Made by a program: the position numbers and the translations under genes
DNA from: Shewanella electrodiphila
Lineage (GTDB): Bacteria; Pseudomonadota; Gammaproteobacteria; Enterobacterales; Shewanellaceae
Assembly: GCF_023283985.1 (NCBI RefSeq)
Contig: NZ_JAKIKU010000008.1
Span: 1-64,000 of the forward strand
Direction of reading: 5' to 3'
DNA length: 64,000 nucleotides
The notes under the pieces: generated by a model
What the model was told of the DNA's origin: nothing
Database searches by the model: none
Seen by the model: the letters and a program-made list of their open reading frames with translations, nothing else
Part shown: one piece after another, positions 37,282 through 47,477 of the stretch
How the letters are laid out: each line of letters starts with the position of its first letter
Numbering within the stretch: the first letter of the stretch is position 1

Positions 37282-39276
37282 TTAAACCAGAGCATTCACT
37301 GTGTTAACCACGTTTTCAACGGTAAAGCCGAAGTGCTTCAATAAATCACCGCCAGGTGCAGACTCACCAAACGTAGACATACCGACTACAGCGCCGTTAA
37401 AACCAACATATTTGTGCCAGTAATCAACATGCGCAGCTTCAATAGCAACACGTTTCAGTACGCCAGCAGGTAATACTGATTCTTTATAAGCTGCATCTTG
37501 CTTATCAAATACGTTAGTAGATGGCATAGAAACAACGCGAACTTTTTGACCTTTTTCAGTCAATGCTGCAGCAGAATCAAGTGCTAGCTGCACTTCACTA
37601 CCTGTAGCAATTAGAATCACTTCAGCAGTACCTTCACAATCAGACAGTACATAACCACCTTTAGCAACATTAGCTAATTGCTCAGCTGTACGTGCTTGTG
37701 CCTTAAGGCCTTGGCGACTAAAGATAAGTGAAGTTGGCGCTTTACGGTTTTCAATAGCAGACTTCCAAGATACAGCAGTTTCCGCTGCATCACATGGGCG
37801 CCATACAGTCATGTTTGGCGTCATACGTAAGTTAGCAAGTTGTTCTACTGGTTGGTGAGTTGGTCCATCTTCACCTTGACCAATTGAATCATGGGTATAA
37901 ACGAACACGTTTTGAATGCCCATTAATGCTGACATACGTACTGCATTGCGAGCGTATTCCATAAACATCATGAACGTCGCGCCGTAGTTAATGAAACCAC
38001 CATGCAAAGAAGCACCATTCATAATGCCGCTCATACCGAACTCACGTACACCGTAGTAGATGTAGTTGCCAGCAGGATCGTCTTGAATACCTTTTGAACC
38101 AGACCAAAGAGTCAGGTTTGAACCCGCTAAGTCAGCAGAGCCACCTAACAGTTCAGGTAACATTTCGCCGAAGAAACCGATGGCGTTTTGTGAAGCTTTG
38201 CGACTTGCAATGCCTTCTGCTTTATCTTGGCATTCTTGAATAAATGCGTTGGCTTTTTCTTCAAATTCTGCAGGAAGCTCGCCTGTGATAACACGACGTT
38301 TGTATTCAGCTGCTAGCTCAGGGAAAGCGGCAGTATAAGCTGCAAATTTCTCGTTCCAACTTGCTTCGTTTGAAGCGCCAGAATCTTTTGCATCCCAACC
38401 TTCATAAACAGTTTCAGGGATTTCAAATGCACCGTGATCCCAACCAAGGAATTCACGTGCTGCAGCGATTTCAGCATCACCCAGTGGTGCGCCGTGACAA
38501 TCATGACTACCTGACTTATTTGGCGAACCAAAACCAATGGTCGTTTTACAACAAATCATTGTTGGCTTATCAGTAACAGACTTCGCTTCTTCAATAGCAG
38601 CGCGGATTGCATCACTATCGTGTCCATCTACGTCTGCGATAACGTGCCAGCCGTATGATTCAAAACGTTTAGGCGTGTCATCGGTGAACCAGCCTTCAAC
38701 ATGACCATCAATAGAAATACCATTGTCATCCCAGAAAGCCACAAGCTTACCAAGACCTAAAGTACCTGCTAATGAACATGCTTCATGAGAAATACCTTCC
38801 ATCAAACAGCCATCACCTAAGAAACAGTAAGTGAAGTGGTCAACGATATCGTGACCAGGTTGATTAAACTGAGCAGCCAAGGTTTTTTCAGCAATCGCCA
38901 TACCGACAGCGTTACTGATACCAGCGCCTAATGGGCCCGTTGTAGTTTCAACACCTGGCGTATAACCATATTCAGGATGACCAGGGGTTTTAGAATGAAG
39001 CTGACGGAAGTTCTTCAATTCTTCAATAGGTAATGCATAACCTGTTAAATGCAGTAAAGAGTAGATAAGCATTGAACCATGGCCATTTGATAATACAAAA
39101 CGGTCACGATCAACCCATTCTGGGTTGTTTGGGTTGTGCTTAAGGAAGTCATTCCATAGCACTTCAGCGATGTCAGCCATCCCCATTGGTGCACCTGGGT
39201 GGCCAGAATTGGCTTTTTGAACAGCATCCATGGTTAATGCACGGATTGCGTTAGCGAGTTCTTTACGAGATGACAT
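37282..39276 (-). CDS. tkt: Transketolase
   Basis: A 664-residue thiamine diphosphate enzyme of the pentose phosphate pathway. The ThDP motif begins GDGCLMEG and runs to WDDNGIS (about 155-190); HGSMLIY and the central TGPLGAG and later [16 protein letters not shown] blocks are intact. ATG 39276 follows GGAGAGAG; the frame runs on to 39327 without a site. It heads the tkt-epd-pgk-fba run and is divergent from metK. Confidence 0.97.
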   Translation of the reverse strand: MSSRKELANAIRALTMDAVQKANSGHPGAPMGMADIAEVLWNDFLKHNPNNPEWVDRDRFVLSNGHGSMLIYSLLHLTGYALPIEELKNFRQLHSKTPGHPEYGYTPGVETTTGPLGAGISNAVGMAIAEKTLAAQFNQPGHDIVDHFTYCFLGDGCLMEGISHEACSLAGTLGLGKLVAFWDDNGISIDGHVEGWFTDDTPKRFESYGWHVIADVDGHDSDAIRAAIEEAKSVTDKPTMICCKTTIGFGSPNKSGSHDCHGAPLGDAEIAAAREFLGWDHGAFEIPETVYEGWDAKDSGASNEASWNEKFAAYTAAFPELAAEYKRRVITGELPAEFEEKANAFIQECQDKAEGIASRKASQNAIGFFGEMLPELLGGSADLAGSNLTLWSGSKGIQDDPAGNYIYYGVREFGMSGIMNGASLHGGFINYGATFMMFMEYARNAVRMSALMGIQNVFVYTHDSIGQGEDGPTHQPVEQLANLRMTPNMTVWRPCDAAETAVSWKSAIENRKAPTSLIFSRQGLKAQARTAEQLANVAKGGYVLSDCEGTAEVILIATGSEVQLALDSAAALTEKGQKVRVVSMPSTNVFDKQDAAYKESVLPAGVLKRVAIEAAHVDYWHKYVGFNGAVVGMSTFGESAPGGDLLKHFGFTVENVVNTVNALV

Positions 39277-39854
39277 GCTCTCTCCTGCTTGTTGATGATG
39301 AGGTCTAGCGGGCAATTGTGGGGACATATTTTCCCCTACTCAGCGATGGGACGCAAATTATTATTAGATATAAGTCGCAATTTTTTGCATCTGACTACCA
39401 AGCCCCAGCTAAATAAGATATTAAACGGCTTAAATTTATACCATGTTAGCGCTAACATTTATATAACTTTTTACACCCATCCTCAACATTCCATAAAGAA
39501 TGCCTGATCCAAAATCACCGTTATGCGTACTAAACGATGTGAATATTTATTGCCAATAAACGTATTAAAACAGTCAAAATTAATAATACTCAACTAAAAT
39601 AATTGTTCTATTACCGCCCATTTAAACCTTAAGGTTGGAGCTAAAAAGTTAAATAACTGCATAAATTTCATAAGATTAATTTATTGATATCTAAAACAGT
39701 CAAAAATGGATTTTTATAAATATTTGAATGATTGCACAATTATTAACTTATATTAGTTCTAAGGGGTGTTATCCAATCCGATTTGAATTATTATAGACGT
39801 CTAGATGTAGATGCTTCTACACGTTCAAATTCCAAAAGACGAGATTTACCAACT
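39277..39854. other. Divergent region between tkt and metK
   Basis: 578 bp with no supported gene. It holds the MetJ operator (39795-39826) and the promoters of both genes. A frame runs into metK from 39783 but crosses the operator and is not coding. The middle (39360-39780) is very AT-rich; I see no clear repeat in it. Confidence 0.6.
39795..39826 (+). promoter_or_regulatory. Four tandem met boxes (MetJ operator)
   Basis: Four adjacent 8-mers match AGACGTCT: the first (39795-39802) is exact; the next three (39803, 39811 and 39819) match at five, four and five positions. MetJ with S-adenosylmethionine binds such arrays cooperatively. The array ends 29 nt before the metK ATG, as expected for end-product repression of S-adenosylmethionine synthesis. 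Confidence 0.88.
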
Positions 39855-41006
39855 ATGGCAAACCACTTGTTCACCTCTGAGTCAGTCTCAGAAGGTCATC
39901 CAGATAAAATCGCCGATCAGATTTCTGATGCGGTATTAGACGCAATTTTAGAGCAAGACCCTAAAGCACGCGTTGCTTGTGAAACTTACGTTAAAACCGG
40001 TATGGTTTTAGTCGGCGGTGAAGTCACAACTTCTGCTTGGGTTGATATCGAAGAAATCACACGTAAAACAGTACGTGAAATTGGTTACACCCATTCAGAC
40101 ATGGGTTTTGATGCTGATTCTTGTGCGATTTTAAATGCCATTGGTAAACAGTCTCCAGACATTAACCAAGGTGTTGACCGTAGCGATCCAGCTGAACAAG
40201 GCGCGGGTGACCAAGGTCTTATGTTTGGTTACGCGAGTAACGAAACCGACGTATTAATGCCTGCACCGATTACTTACGCACACAAATTAGTGAAGCGTCA
40301 GTCTGAAGTGCGTAAAGATGGTACTTTACCTTGGTTACGTCCTGATGCAAAAAGCCAAGTCACTTTTGCTTATGAAAATGGCAAAATCAAAGGCATCGAT
40401 GCTATCGTGCTTTCGACTCAACATCGTGAAGATGTGACCCAAGAAGACTTGATTGAAGGCGTGATGGAAACCATCATTAAGCCTGTTTTACCATCTCAGT
40501 GGTTAAACAAAGACACTAAATACTTCATCAACCCAACTGGTCGTTTCGTTATTGGCGGACCGGTAGGTGATTGTGGTTTAACAGGCCGTAAAATCATCGT
40601 AGATACCTACGGCGGTATGGCTCGTCACGGTGGTGGTGCTTTCTCTGGTAAAGACCCATCAAAAGTTGACCGTAGTGCTGCATATGCTGCGCGTTACGTT
40701 GCTAAAAATATCGTAGCTGCAGGTCTTGCCGACCGCTGTGAAATCCAAGTGTCTTATGCAATTGGTGTTGCAGAGCCAACATCTATCAGCATTGAAACAT
40801 TTGGTACTGGTAAAGTATCTGAAGATGTATTGATTAAGCTTGTACGTCAGCATTTTGAGCTACGTCCATACGGCTTAACAGCAATGCTAGACCTTGCACG
40901 TCCTATCTACCAAGGAACAGCTGCATACGGTCACTTCGGTCGTGAAGAGTTCCCTTGGGAAGCAACTGATAAAGCTGAAATCTTGCGCGCTGATGCAGGT
41001 CTATAA
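39855..41006 (+). CDS. metK: S-adenosylmethionine synthetase
   Basis: A 383-residue enzyme making S-adenosylmethionine from methionine and ATP. Signature blocks are intact: [18 protein letters not shown] at the N-terminus, GAGDQG near 120 and [19 protein letters not shown] near 265. The start is ATG 39855; the longer frame from 39783 overlaps the met boxes and gives a tail absent from the family. The ribosome site is weak. It is divergent from tkt and ends at a strong terminator. Confidence 0.97.
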   Translation: MANHLFTSESVSEGHPDKIADQISDAVLDAILEQDPKARVACETYVKTGMVLVGGEVTTSAWVDIEEITRKTVREIGYTHSDMGFDADSCAILNAIGKQSPDINQGVDRSDPAEQGAGDQGLMFGYASNETDVLMPAPITYAHKLVKRQSEVRKDGTLPWLRPDAKSQVTFAYENGKIKGIDAIVLSTQHREDVTQEDLIEGVMETIIKPVLPSQWLNKDTKYFINPTGRFVIGGPVGDCGLTGRKIIVDTYGGMARHGGGAFSGKDPSKVDRSAAYAARYVAKNIVAAGLADRCEIQVSYAIGVAEPTSISIETFGTGKVSEDVLIKLVRQHFELRPYGLTAMLDLARPIYQGTAAYGHFGREEFPWEATDKAEILRADAGL

Positions 41007-41063
41007 GTTTTAAACTTATTGACTGCTGATGCCAAGTAAATTGTTTACGCTAAGTTAAGCAAT

Positions 41064-41091
41064 AAAAAAACCGTCAATTGACGGTTTTTTT
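41064..41091. terminator. Terminator after metK
   Basis: A perfect palindrome AAAAAAACCGTCAA with its complement, ending in seven T, 58 nt past the metK stop. It can also serve the convergent MAPEG gene. Confidence 0.88.
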
Positions 41092-41192
41092 GTGCCTTTA
41101 ATTTATCTCACTTGATATCTAGAGTTAAAAATAACTATGTACAGTGCAAGATAGATAACTATTGGCAGTACAAGATATATGTACACTACAGG

Positions 41193-41756
41193 CTAGGTGA
41201 AAGTACGATAGAAAAGATAAATGATAATCGCGCCCACAGTTAACACCGACGGATAAAAGGTCAAACTAAAGCCGATAGATCTTGCCCCCGCCCCTTTATC
41301 ATAACCGCGCATAAACAATATTCGGCCGATAAAAAATAATATCGAAATTAATCCAATTAACGACATATAGTCAGCGGGCATAATGAAAGCCCATAAGAAA
41401 TACACACTCATCACAATACAAAATTGTTCTAAGGTATTTTGCAGAACACTTTGCAAGCGCCTAACTCGCTCTGATTGCTCATAATAACTGCTACCATCAA
41501 TATCTTTCGCACTGAAAAATCGATGCTTAGCAACACGCCCCACTGCAATGATTAAACTTAACGTTGGTAAAATCATCCCATAGGCATAAATAACCAACCT
41601 TTCAATTAATGATTGTGGCTCACTATATTCAAAAGGGTTTGCTAGTGCGCCATAAATCACTACAGCAAAAGACACAAGCATCCCTATCACAATACCTTGA
41701 GTGACATCACGTTGCTTACTGGTAAGTTTATTGGTAATTGAACTTGAAATTGGCAT
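41193..41756 (-). CDS. MAPEG-like membrane protein
   Basis: A 187-residue protein with four hydrophobic segments (about 23-43, 62-82, 112-132, 162-184). A region after the second helix, ERVRRLQSVLQNTLEQF, resembles the MAPEG family motif with conserved Arg, Asn and Glu. MAPEG proteins include glutathione-linked membrane enzymes; bacterial members are mostly uncharacterised. ATG 41756 follows GGGAGAGA. It stands alone. Confidence 0.72.
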   Translation of the reverse strand: MPISSSITNKLTSKQRDVTQGIVIGMLVSFAVVIYGALANPFEYSEPQSLIERLVIYAYGMILPTLSLIIAVGRVAKHRFFSAKDIDGSSYYEQSERVRRLQSVLQNTLEQFCIVMSVYFLWAFIMPADYMSLIGLISILFFIGRILFMRGYDKGAGARSIGFSLTFYPSVLTVGAIIIYLFYRTFT

Positions 41757-41869
41757 TATCTCTCCCTGTCATTAATGCTCAACTGCTAAAAAATGACCTC
41801 TATGATCCTTCATTAATATGGTCATATACCGATATTCGCACTCCAACAGGAGTATCACTAATTCAAAAT

Positions 41870-42469
41870 TTATCGATTTAGCTGCACTTTGTCTCTTGTT
41901 AAACTATAGTCATTACCCGCCATTCTGCCGATGGCATCCAACATTTCACTGTCGATTTTAAAGTCAGTAACAGCATCATCGCGCACGTGAATAGCAACCA
42001 CATCACCTAGCACTAAATGGCCTGACATGGGATCCTGCCCTAAATCTACAATTTGATTTAGTCTACATTCAAAACTGACAATCGCTTGCTTCACTCTATG
42101 CGGAGCGACTATCGATGAAGCCTGTTTCTCAACACTTGCATATTCAAACTCATCTTCAGTTGCGGGGATTTGATGGCAGGTTTGATTCATCACCGCTAAA
42201 TCTGAATAGCTGACACTATTGATCACAAATTCTTGCTGTTCACGAATATTGACTAAAGTGTCTTTCTCAGCCCCTTTATCTGTGCTCATAGGGTTAAAAC
42301 ACAAGACTGGTGGATTAGCACTTGCTACAGTAAAAAATGAAAAAGGTGCTAAATTATTGACCCCTGATTTTGATACTGTTGAAACCCAAGCAATAGGTCT
42401 TGGGCTAACACCACCAATAAGCAATTTATAAACTTGTTGCGGTGTTAATGATTCTGGCAAAAATTCCAT
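41870..42469 (-). CDS. Flavin reductase-like FMN-binding protein
   Basis: A 199-residue split-barrel flavoprotein. The family's N-terminal block, ending GGVSPRPIAWVSTVS, and the following NLAPFSFFT match flavin reductase-like domain proteins that bind FMN. The middle carries a Pro-Pro-Val and Asp-Thr-Leu-x-Asn-Ile pattern typical of the group. No partner oxygenase is next to it, so its electron acceptor is unknown. Its start faces the GNAT gene at 42803 across 333 bp. Confidence 0.88.
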   Translation of the reverse strand: MEFLPESLTPQQVYKLLIGGVSPRPIAWVSTVSKSGVNNLAPFSFFTVASANPPVLCFNPMSTDKGAEKDTLVNIREQQEFVINSVSYSDLAVMNQTCHQIPATEDEFEYASVEKQASSIVAPHRVKQAIVSFECRLNQIVDLGQDPMSGHLVLGDVVAIHVRDDAVTDFKIDSEMLDAIGRMAGNDYSLTRDKVQLNR

Positions 42470-42802
42470 TTATGTCTCAAGTTGTTCTAAACATCAACTT
42501 AGCTAATTGAGCTCGGGTAAACTGATGAAAATCATATGCTAAATAAGTTACTTACTAAGCTATCACCCTATAATTGTTCAAACAAGCCCAAATCTTCCCA
42601 CTCAAAATAAAACAAGTCATTAACATAATTTATCAGCAAAACTGAGCATATTATGCTCAACATTTAACGCGCAGAAGGTAGTGATGTTATTGAACGAGGG
42701 CTAGATCATTGAAATTTAGCTATTCATATCAGCTAAACTGATGATTTGTTATGATGGCGAAACACAAAACTCAGATTACTTATAAAAATTGACAGGATCA
42801 TT
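42470..42802. other. Divergent intergenic region
   Basis: 333 bp between two divergent genes. It should carry both promoters. AT-rich, with no hairpin, repeat or convincing promoter pair that I can single out. Confidence 0.5.
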
Positions 42803-43546
42803 GTGCCCATGCCTGAGTGGTTTTCCCCTCCAGCGTTTCTGCTCACTCATAAGCAGAAGCCTAAACACAACCTTGAAAAAAGCCATGAACAAAATCATGA
42901 ACAAACCCCAATACAAGACAATAACCAGATTTTACTCGCCCAAATGCAGTGGTCTGAAATAAAACTTTTTTATCGCCAACATTTAAGTTACTCAAAACCC
43001 AGTATTAACGATCGCATCGCACTCATAAGAAATCGCAGTACAAAAGGTGCTTATCGCAAACTGCAAAATAATAGCGTAATAGATGCTGGCTTGAGTGGAA
43101 CTCTAAGTGATGTTCTAAGTGATGCTCTAAGTGATGATTTGAGTGATGATTTAAGTGATGATTTGAGTGATGATTTGAGTGATGATTTATCTAAATTGAA
43201 TCAAGGCATAAACATAGAGGTTGAAGCCAAAGATTCATTGGGATCACTGGGTGAAATTGAAGCCAGCATTCGAATTAAACCTATCGGCAAGTGTCAATTG
43301 GTCACTGGATTAGTCGTCGCACAAATTGCACGAGGACAAGGGTTTGCTCATCAATTACTGGAATATATAAAACCTGAATTATTACTCGAACAAGCTTATG
43401 TTTTTGCGATTCCCGAACTTGAATCATTTTATCAAGCTTATGGTTTTATCGTTTGCCACAAACCTGATAATGATATCCAACAATTATTTCTTAAGTACCA
43501 ACAGCCAGATAGACCCTTAATTCTGATGAAGCTTGTTTCAAAATAA
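42803..43546 (+). CDS. GNAT N-acetyltransferase with LSDD repeat insert
   Basis: A 247-residue protein. The C-terminal half is a GNAT fold: a beta strand, then VVAQIARGQGFAHQLLEYI with the acetyl-CoA Arg-Gly-Gln-Gly-x-Ala loop (near 178-182), and the Phe-Tyr-x-x-Tyr-Gly-Phe motif (near 213-219). The N-terminal 40 residues are Gln/Asn/His-rich. Residues about 97-130 are eight tandem Leu-Ser-x-x units made by a 12-nt repeat, inserted within the fold between its N-terminal helices and the first core strands. Start is GTG 42803 with AGGA five nt upstream. Substrate unknown. Confidence 0.8.
   Translation: MPMPEWFSPPAFLLTHKQKPKHNLEKSHEQNHEQTPIQDNNQILLAQMQWSEIKLFYRQHLSYSKPSINDRIALIRNRSTKGAYRKLQNNSVIDAGLSGTLSDVLSDALSDDLSDDLSDDLSDDLSDDLSKLNQGINIEVEAKDSLGSLGEIEASIRIKPIGKCQLVTGLVVAQIARGQGFAHQLLEYIKPELLLEQAYVFAIPELESFYQAYGFIVCHKPDNDIQQLFLKYQQPDRPLILMKLVSK
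43091..43186 (+). repeat. Eight 12-nt in-frame tandem repeats
   Basis: The unit TTGAGTGATGAT is repeated eight times; later copies are nearly identical and the first three more diverged. It encodes LSGT, LSDV, LSDA, then five LSDD. Copy-number change keeps the reading frame. Confidence 0.95.
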
Positions 43547-43580
43547 GGCGTTCAATTAGCATTTGAACTTAACGACCTGA

Positions 43581-44015
43581 TTAACAATGATCGAAGTGTG
43601 AAGTTTCAACACACATAAATGAAATCTGCTGCAGACTAAGAATAGGCACATTAACCGGCTTGCCTGAAGATAAATCAATAGGTTCAGCATCTGTTGCTAT
43701 CAGTTTTATGGCCTCTTCATAACCATTTGTGCGGCCGCATACAATATTACCAAACTCAGTTTCAACAATATAATATGGCTTCAAGTTGAGTGGTGACTTG
43801 CCCTCAGCGCTTGAACTGCTTTTGTCCTCCACTTGTGAAATGAAGAGTTGAGGGTTAAGTTCAATTTCAAAGGCTGAATAATGCTTTTCCAAAGCCGCCA
43901 AAACACCAACCACAATTTTTAGGTTTTCAAACGCTGCCAACCTTAAATGCAGATAAGGTTGAAATACTTGTTCAAAGGTTATCGATTCAGAATGTGCCAT
44001 AACGGGATTACTCAA
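43581..44015 (-). CDS. Conserved-looking hypothetical protein
   Basis: A 144-residue soluble protein I do not recognise. No signal peptide or membrane helix. It has an N-terminal helical part, a polar Ser/Glu/Lys linker around 67-77, then a strand-rich part with Cys93, Cys134 and Cys144. It sits between two acetyltransferase genes; the next minus-strand gene upstream is separated by 35 nt, so it may be co-transcribed with the 44051-44823 pair. Confidence 0.65.
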   Translation of the reverse strand: MSNPVMAHSESITFEQVFQPYLHLRLAAFENLKIVVGVLAALEKHYSAFEIELNPQLFISQVEDKSSSSAEGKSPLNLKPYYIVETEFGNIVCGRTNGYEEAIKLIATDAEPIDLSSGKPVNVPILSLQQISFMCVETSHFDHC

Positions 44016-44050
44016 TTTAAAAGATTAATAAAAGATTAGAGTGATTAGGG

Positions 44051-44611
44051 CTAGTTTTTCATCACTAACAAATAGTAATCACGTTGTTGAAAGCTGAAGT
44101 AATCCACGACTTCCATTGGCGATTTCTTAGTGTGCGCGGCAAAGGAGAGCGCATTTTCTTCAGCAATAAATGTCACCATAAAGCTGTATTTGGCTGAAAC
44201 TTTACGTTTAAGTTGTTGCACTAATTGCTCAAAGATACCCTGACCACGATAATTGGGATGTATCCATATTGGTCCATACTGGCAGCTATTGTTTGAGCTT
44301 AGTCGACTAAAGCCCACTTCAATATCATTCATTTTGCGTAGTACGTGGGCATAAATTCCCCAAGCTTGAAACCATGACCATGGACCCGCAATAACGTAAC
44401 CAATAATAGCTGTGACAACATTTTCATTTTCTGTTGTTTCAGCCAACATAATCCAGCCTTTTTTAATCAACTCACTTATTTGTGTTTTAGAAAAACACTG
44501 ACCAGACATCACTTCTGCAGAAGAAGATAATTCATCATTCATATACTGCTTTTCAAGCTGAGCAATAGCATTAGCATCAGCTTCATTTGCTAATCGATAT
44601 TTGATATTCAT
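44051..44611 (-). CDS. GNAT-family N-acetyltransferase
   Basis: A 186-residue protein with the GNAT plan: IKYRLANEADANAIAQLEKQYM opens the fold as strand 1 and helix 1, and PIWIHPNYRGQGIFEQLVQQL carries the acetyl-CoA loop Arg-Gly-Gln-Gly near 131. The C-terminal strand pattern is also present. Its ATG overlaps the stop of the upstream small membrane protein (ATGA), so the two are translationally coupled. Substrate unknown. Confidence 0.85.
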   Translation of the reverse strand: MNIKYRLANEADANAIAQLEKQYMNDELSSSAEVMSGQCFSKTQISELIKKGWIMLAETTENENVVTAIIGYVIAGPWSWFQAWGIYAHVLRKMNDIEVGFSRLSSNNSCQYGPIWIHPNYRGQGIFEQLVQQLKRKVSAKYSFMVTFIAEENALSFAAHTKKSPMEVVDYFSFQQRDYYLLVMKN

Positions 44612-44823
44612 TTAGAAGCGTTATCACCATTTTGTTTTTGCGCCCAATCAAATACTAACGCAACAGGGTAAGGTGCCATGATTAATAAGCCAACGCCAAT
44701 TAAACTGGCAACAAGCAACATGCCGCTGACTTCGTTGGCGAAGTCAGTAAAAAGGTACAAGCTCGCACCTATGCCAACAGACAATAACCCAAGCATATGC
44801 ATCATCTTAAAAATCTTACTCAT
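44608..44823 (-). CDS. Small two-helix membrane protein
   Basis: A 71-residue protein with two hydrophobic helices (about 10-27 and 34-55) and a short charged tail. No family recognised. The 4-nt overlap with the acetyltransferase gene argues that it is real and functionally linked or at least co-expressed. Confidence 0.7.
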   Translation of the reverse strand: MSKIFKMMHMLGLLSVGIGASLYLFTDFANEVSGMLLVASLIGVGLLIMAPYPVALVFDWAQKQNGDNASK

Positions 44824-44997
44824 TAGCGCAACTCTTATTAAGAAATAAACTGAAAGATAAATTGATTTGAATACCTAAAACAGCAACTTTTATACGTTAA
44901 AAGATTAAATCTTGTTGAAAGTGAAAAATAACCGCAAAACACAGTATATACTATGGATATTAATACGTATTAGCATCCTTATTGGAATCAATCCATC

Positions 44998-45417
44998 ATG
45001 ATAAAACCCATTTTCACTGCTTGTTTGGTTATTTTCGGCCTTAGTGCTTGTCAAAGCAACAGTCATCAAGCTGAAGAAATCAATATAGTAGGTAACTGGC
45101 ATGTGGAGTCAGCATTATCTGAAGCCGTAATCAATCACAGTCCTGCTGAAATCATTTTCGCCGCTGACGGCAAACTATCAGGTAATAATAGCTGCAATCA
45201 GTTTTTTGGTGAGTATGAACAAGAAGAAAACCAATTAACACTTTTACCCGCAGGTTCAAGCATGATGGCATGCGTTGATGTACTGATGAAGCAAGAACAG
45301 CGCGTGATGAAAGCGATGCCACTAGTCACTAACATCACAATATCGAAATCAGGCAAATTATTATTAAAGTCTGATGCGGGTGCTAACTTATTAGTGTTAA
45401 GCAAGAAAGAAGATTAA
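44998..45417 (+). CDS. META-domain lipoprotein (HslJ-like)
   Basis: A 139-residue lipoprotein. The signal peptide ends in Leu-Ser-Ala-Cys (Cys18). The mature part is one META domain: GNWHVESAL near the start, the family's GNNSCNQFFGEY motif (near 62-73), and MMACVDVLMKQEQRVMKAM (near 97-115). HslJ-type proteins are linked to heat shock and novobiocin tolerance in E. coli; mechanism unknown. Mono-cistronic, with its own strong terminator. Confidence 0.9.
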   Translation: MIKPIFTACLVIFGLSACQSNSHQAEEINIVGNWHVESALSEAVINHSPAEIIFAADGKLSGNNSCNQFFGEYEQEENQLTLLPAGSSMMACVDVLMKQEQRVMKAMPLVTNITISKSGKLLLKSDAGANLLVLSKKED

Positions 45418-45427
45418 ATCTCATGAA

Positions 45428-45476
45428 AAAAAAGAGTCGTTTCATCAATTAATCAATGATGAAACGACTCTTTTTT
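45428..45476. terminator. Strong bidirectional terminator
   Basis: A long perfect stem (AAAAAAGAGTCGTTTCATCA with its complement, about 20 bp) with a short AT loop, between the convergent META lipoprotein and symporter genes. Confidence 0.92.
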
Positions 45477-45511
45477 GTTTCTCGAAACGAATAAAACCAG
45501 TCAATAGAGCG

Positions 45512-46849
45512 CTAACTCGTTCGAATATTATCTTCTACTTTCTGCTTCATATCGACCTCAGCGTGTTGAGCAATAATCGCTGATTGCTCCATATCTGCAT
45601 TGTAATGCTCTACATCAATCTCATCTTCAGAGCGGGCAATAATCGTTGTTGCAACTAAATCACCAGATACGTTAACCACTGTTCGCGCCATATCTAACAC
45701 ACGGTCAATACCGGCAATAATCGCTACACCTTCTAGCGGTAAACCAACTGTGGTTAATACTAATGTTAACATCACAAGACCCGCACCAGGTACGCCAGCG
45801 GTACCTATCGACGCAAGCGTTGCGGTTAATATAATGGTGATGTAATCAACCCAAGTTAAATCAATACCAAATGCTTGAGCGACGAACAATGCCGTTACAC
45901 CTTGATAAAGTGCGGTGCCATCCATGTTGATTGTCGTACCAAGCGGTAATACGAAACTTGAAATCTTCTTGTTAATCCCTAAGTTTTCGCTAGCACATTT
46001 CATACTTGCAGGTAATGTGCCCGCAGAGCTTGAAGTGGTAAATGCCACCGCCATTGCATTGCCGATGCCTTTGAAAAATTGAATCGGATTCAGTTTACCG
46101 AATGCACTTAACACTAGGCTGTAGAAACCTAAGATATGCAAAGCACAACCAACATAAACGGCAATAATCACTTTAATTAATGGCAGTAACATATCAAGGC
46201 CATACTCACCAGCAACCCATGCCATCAAGCCAAAGACGCCATAAGGAGCAAGCTTCATGACAAGATCAGTTAGCTTGAACATGGCCTCAGCTAAACTTTC
46301 AAATACTCGAATAGCGGGCTTACCGTGATCGCCTATCAATACCAGTGAAATACCCAAAGCAACTGCAAATACAATCACCTGTAAAATCTGACCACTTGCC
46401 AGCGCAGCTACAGGGTTAGTGGGTACGATATTAATCAAGGTGTCCATTAAGGTGGGCACTTCTTTCACTTCATTAATGATCTCACTAGTTTGTAAACCAA
46501 GTCCGGCTCCCGGCTGCATGATATTGCCAACCAATAAGCCAATGCTGATAGCAATAGAGGTTGTACCTAAATAAAATGCAAAGGATTTAAAACCAATTCG
46601 CCCCATCTTGGCGGTATCTTGCATCGAGGTAACCCCGACAATTAACGAACAAAATACTAGCGGCACAATGAGCATTTTAATGGTGTTAACAAATAAAGTA
46701 CCAATCGGCTTAAGATAGCTTGCATCTTCGCCTAAGCTGACCCCAGCAATAATACCTAACACCATCCCGATAAGAATTTGTAACCATAACGGAACTGACA
46801 TCCAGCGAGACCAAACTCGACTTGGCAGTGACGGAGCATGTTTTGACAT
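45512..46849 (-). CDS. Dicarboxylate/amino acid:cation symporter (DAACS family)
   Basis: A 445-residue sodium- or proton-coupled carrier of the GltP/GltT/DctA family. The re-entrant hairpin with its Ser-rich motif TTSSSAGTLPAS, and NMDGTALYQG in helix 7, are the family hallmarks. Substrate may be glutamate, aspartate or C4-dicarboxylates. I use ATG 46849 (MSKHAP...), which has AAGG nine nt upstream; a 19-residue longer frame has no site. Mono-cistronic. Confidence 0.92.
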   Translation of the reverse strand: MSKHAPSLPSRVWSRWMSVPLWLQILIGMVLGIIAGVSLGEDASYLKPIGTLFVNTIKMLIVPLVFCSLIVGVTSMQDTAKMGRIGFKSFAFYLGTTSIAISIGLLVGNIMQPGAGLGLQTSEIINEVKEVPTLMDTLINIVPTNPVAALASGQILQVIVFAVALGISLVLIGDHGKPAIRVFESLAEAMFKLTDLVMKLAPYGVFGLMAWVAGEYGLDMLLPLIKVIIAVYVGCALHILGFYSLVLSAFGKLNPIQFFKGIGNAMAVAFTTSSSAGTLPASMKCASENLGINKKISSFVLPLGTTINMDGTALYQGVTALFVAQAFGIDLTWVDYITIILTATLASIGTAGVPGAGLVMLTLVLTTVGLPLEGVAIIAGIDRVLDMARTVVNVSGDLVATTIIARSEDEIDVEHYNADMEQSAIIAQHAEVDMKQKVEDNIRTS

Positions 46850-47022
46850 GATGTAAACCTTGCAGATTGAGTAAGTGAGTTGTAATAAATTCGCGCCGAA
46901 CGGCATATTGAGTTGATTTATGGCAATAATCAGCAGAATCGGCGCGGCATACTAGCACGACAATTACAATCAGATGGGTGATCTATATCATCTTACGCAT
47001 CGCTAAAGTTTAATAAATAGCA

Positions 47023-47370
47023 TTAAGCCTCGAAAATACACTCAACTCGCTCTTTTCCTACTTTTATAGGATAAAGCGCCGCAGGTGGGCGCTCTCTTTC
47101 AATCAAGTAACTCCAATAGTCATCATCAAAGCCAGCAAAAAGATTATTTTGCTCCCCACGCGCTTTTAATATTAGCCACCACCACACAATGGCCCATAAC
47201 CCAAAAGTCATTAAGGTCAATGTAAAGTGCAGCACATGGTTAATTACCGGCTGTGAATTAGGAGTAGCTGCAAGATATGAAGCCTGCAATTGCTCGTTAA
47301 TGGCGTAACTAATACGATTAGGATGCGCAAAGTAGCGGTATACTCTGAATTGATATTTTGATTTATTCAT
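47023..47370 (-). CDS. Small membrane protein of unknown function
   Basis: A 115-residue protein with one long hydrophobic segment (about 45-68, Trp-rich: WAIVWWWLIL), basic N-terminus and polar C-terminus. Not recognised. It is divergent from the GNAT gene at 47478, with 107 nt between them. Confidence 0.62.
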   Translation of the reverse strand: MNKSKYQFRVYRYFAHPNRISYAINEQLQASYLAATPNSQPVINHVLHFTLTLMTFGLWAIVWWWLILKARGEQNNLFAGFDDDYWSYLIERERPPAALYPIKVGKERVECIFEA

Positions 47371-47477
47371 AGCATTCTCTCAAACCATACAAGATGAGTA
47401 TTAAGCATAGCAGCTTAGACTTTAGTCGAATAAAAATGTCGTAAAAATATGCAACTCTTTCGCATCAAGGAGCCACA

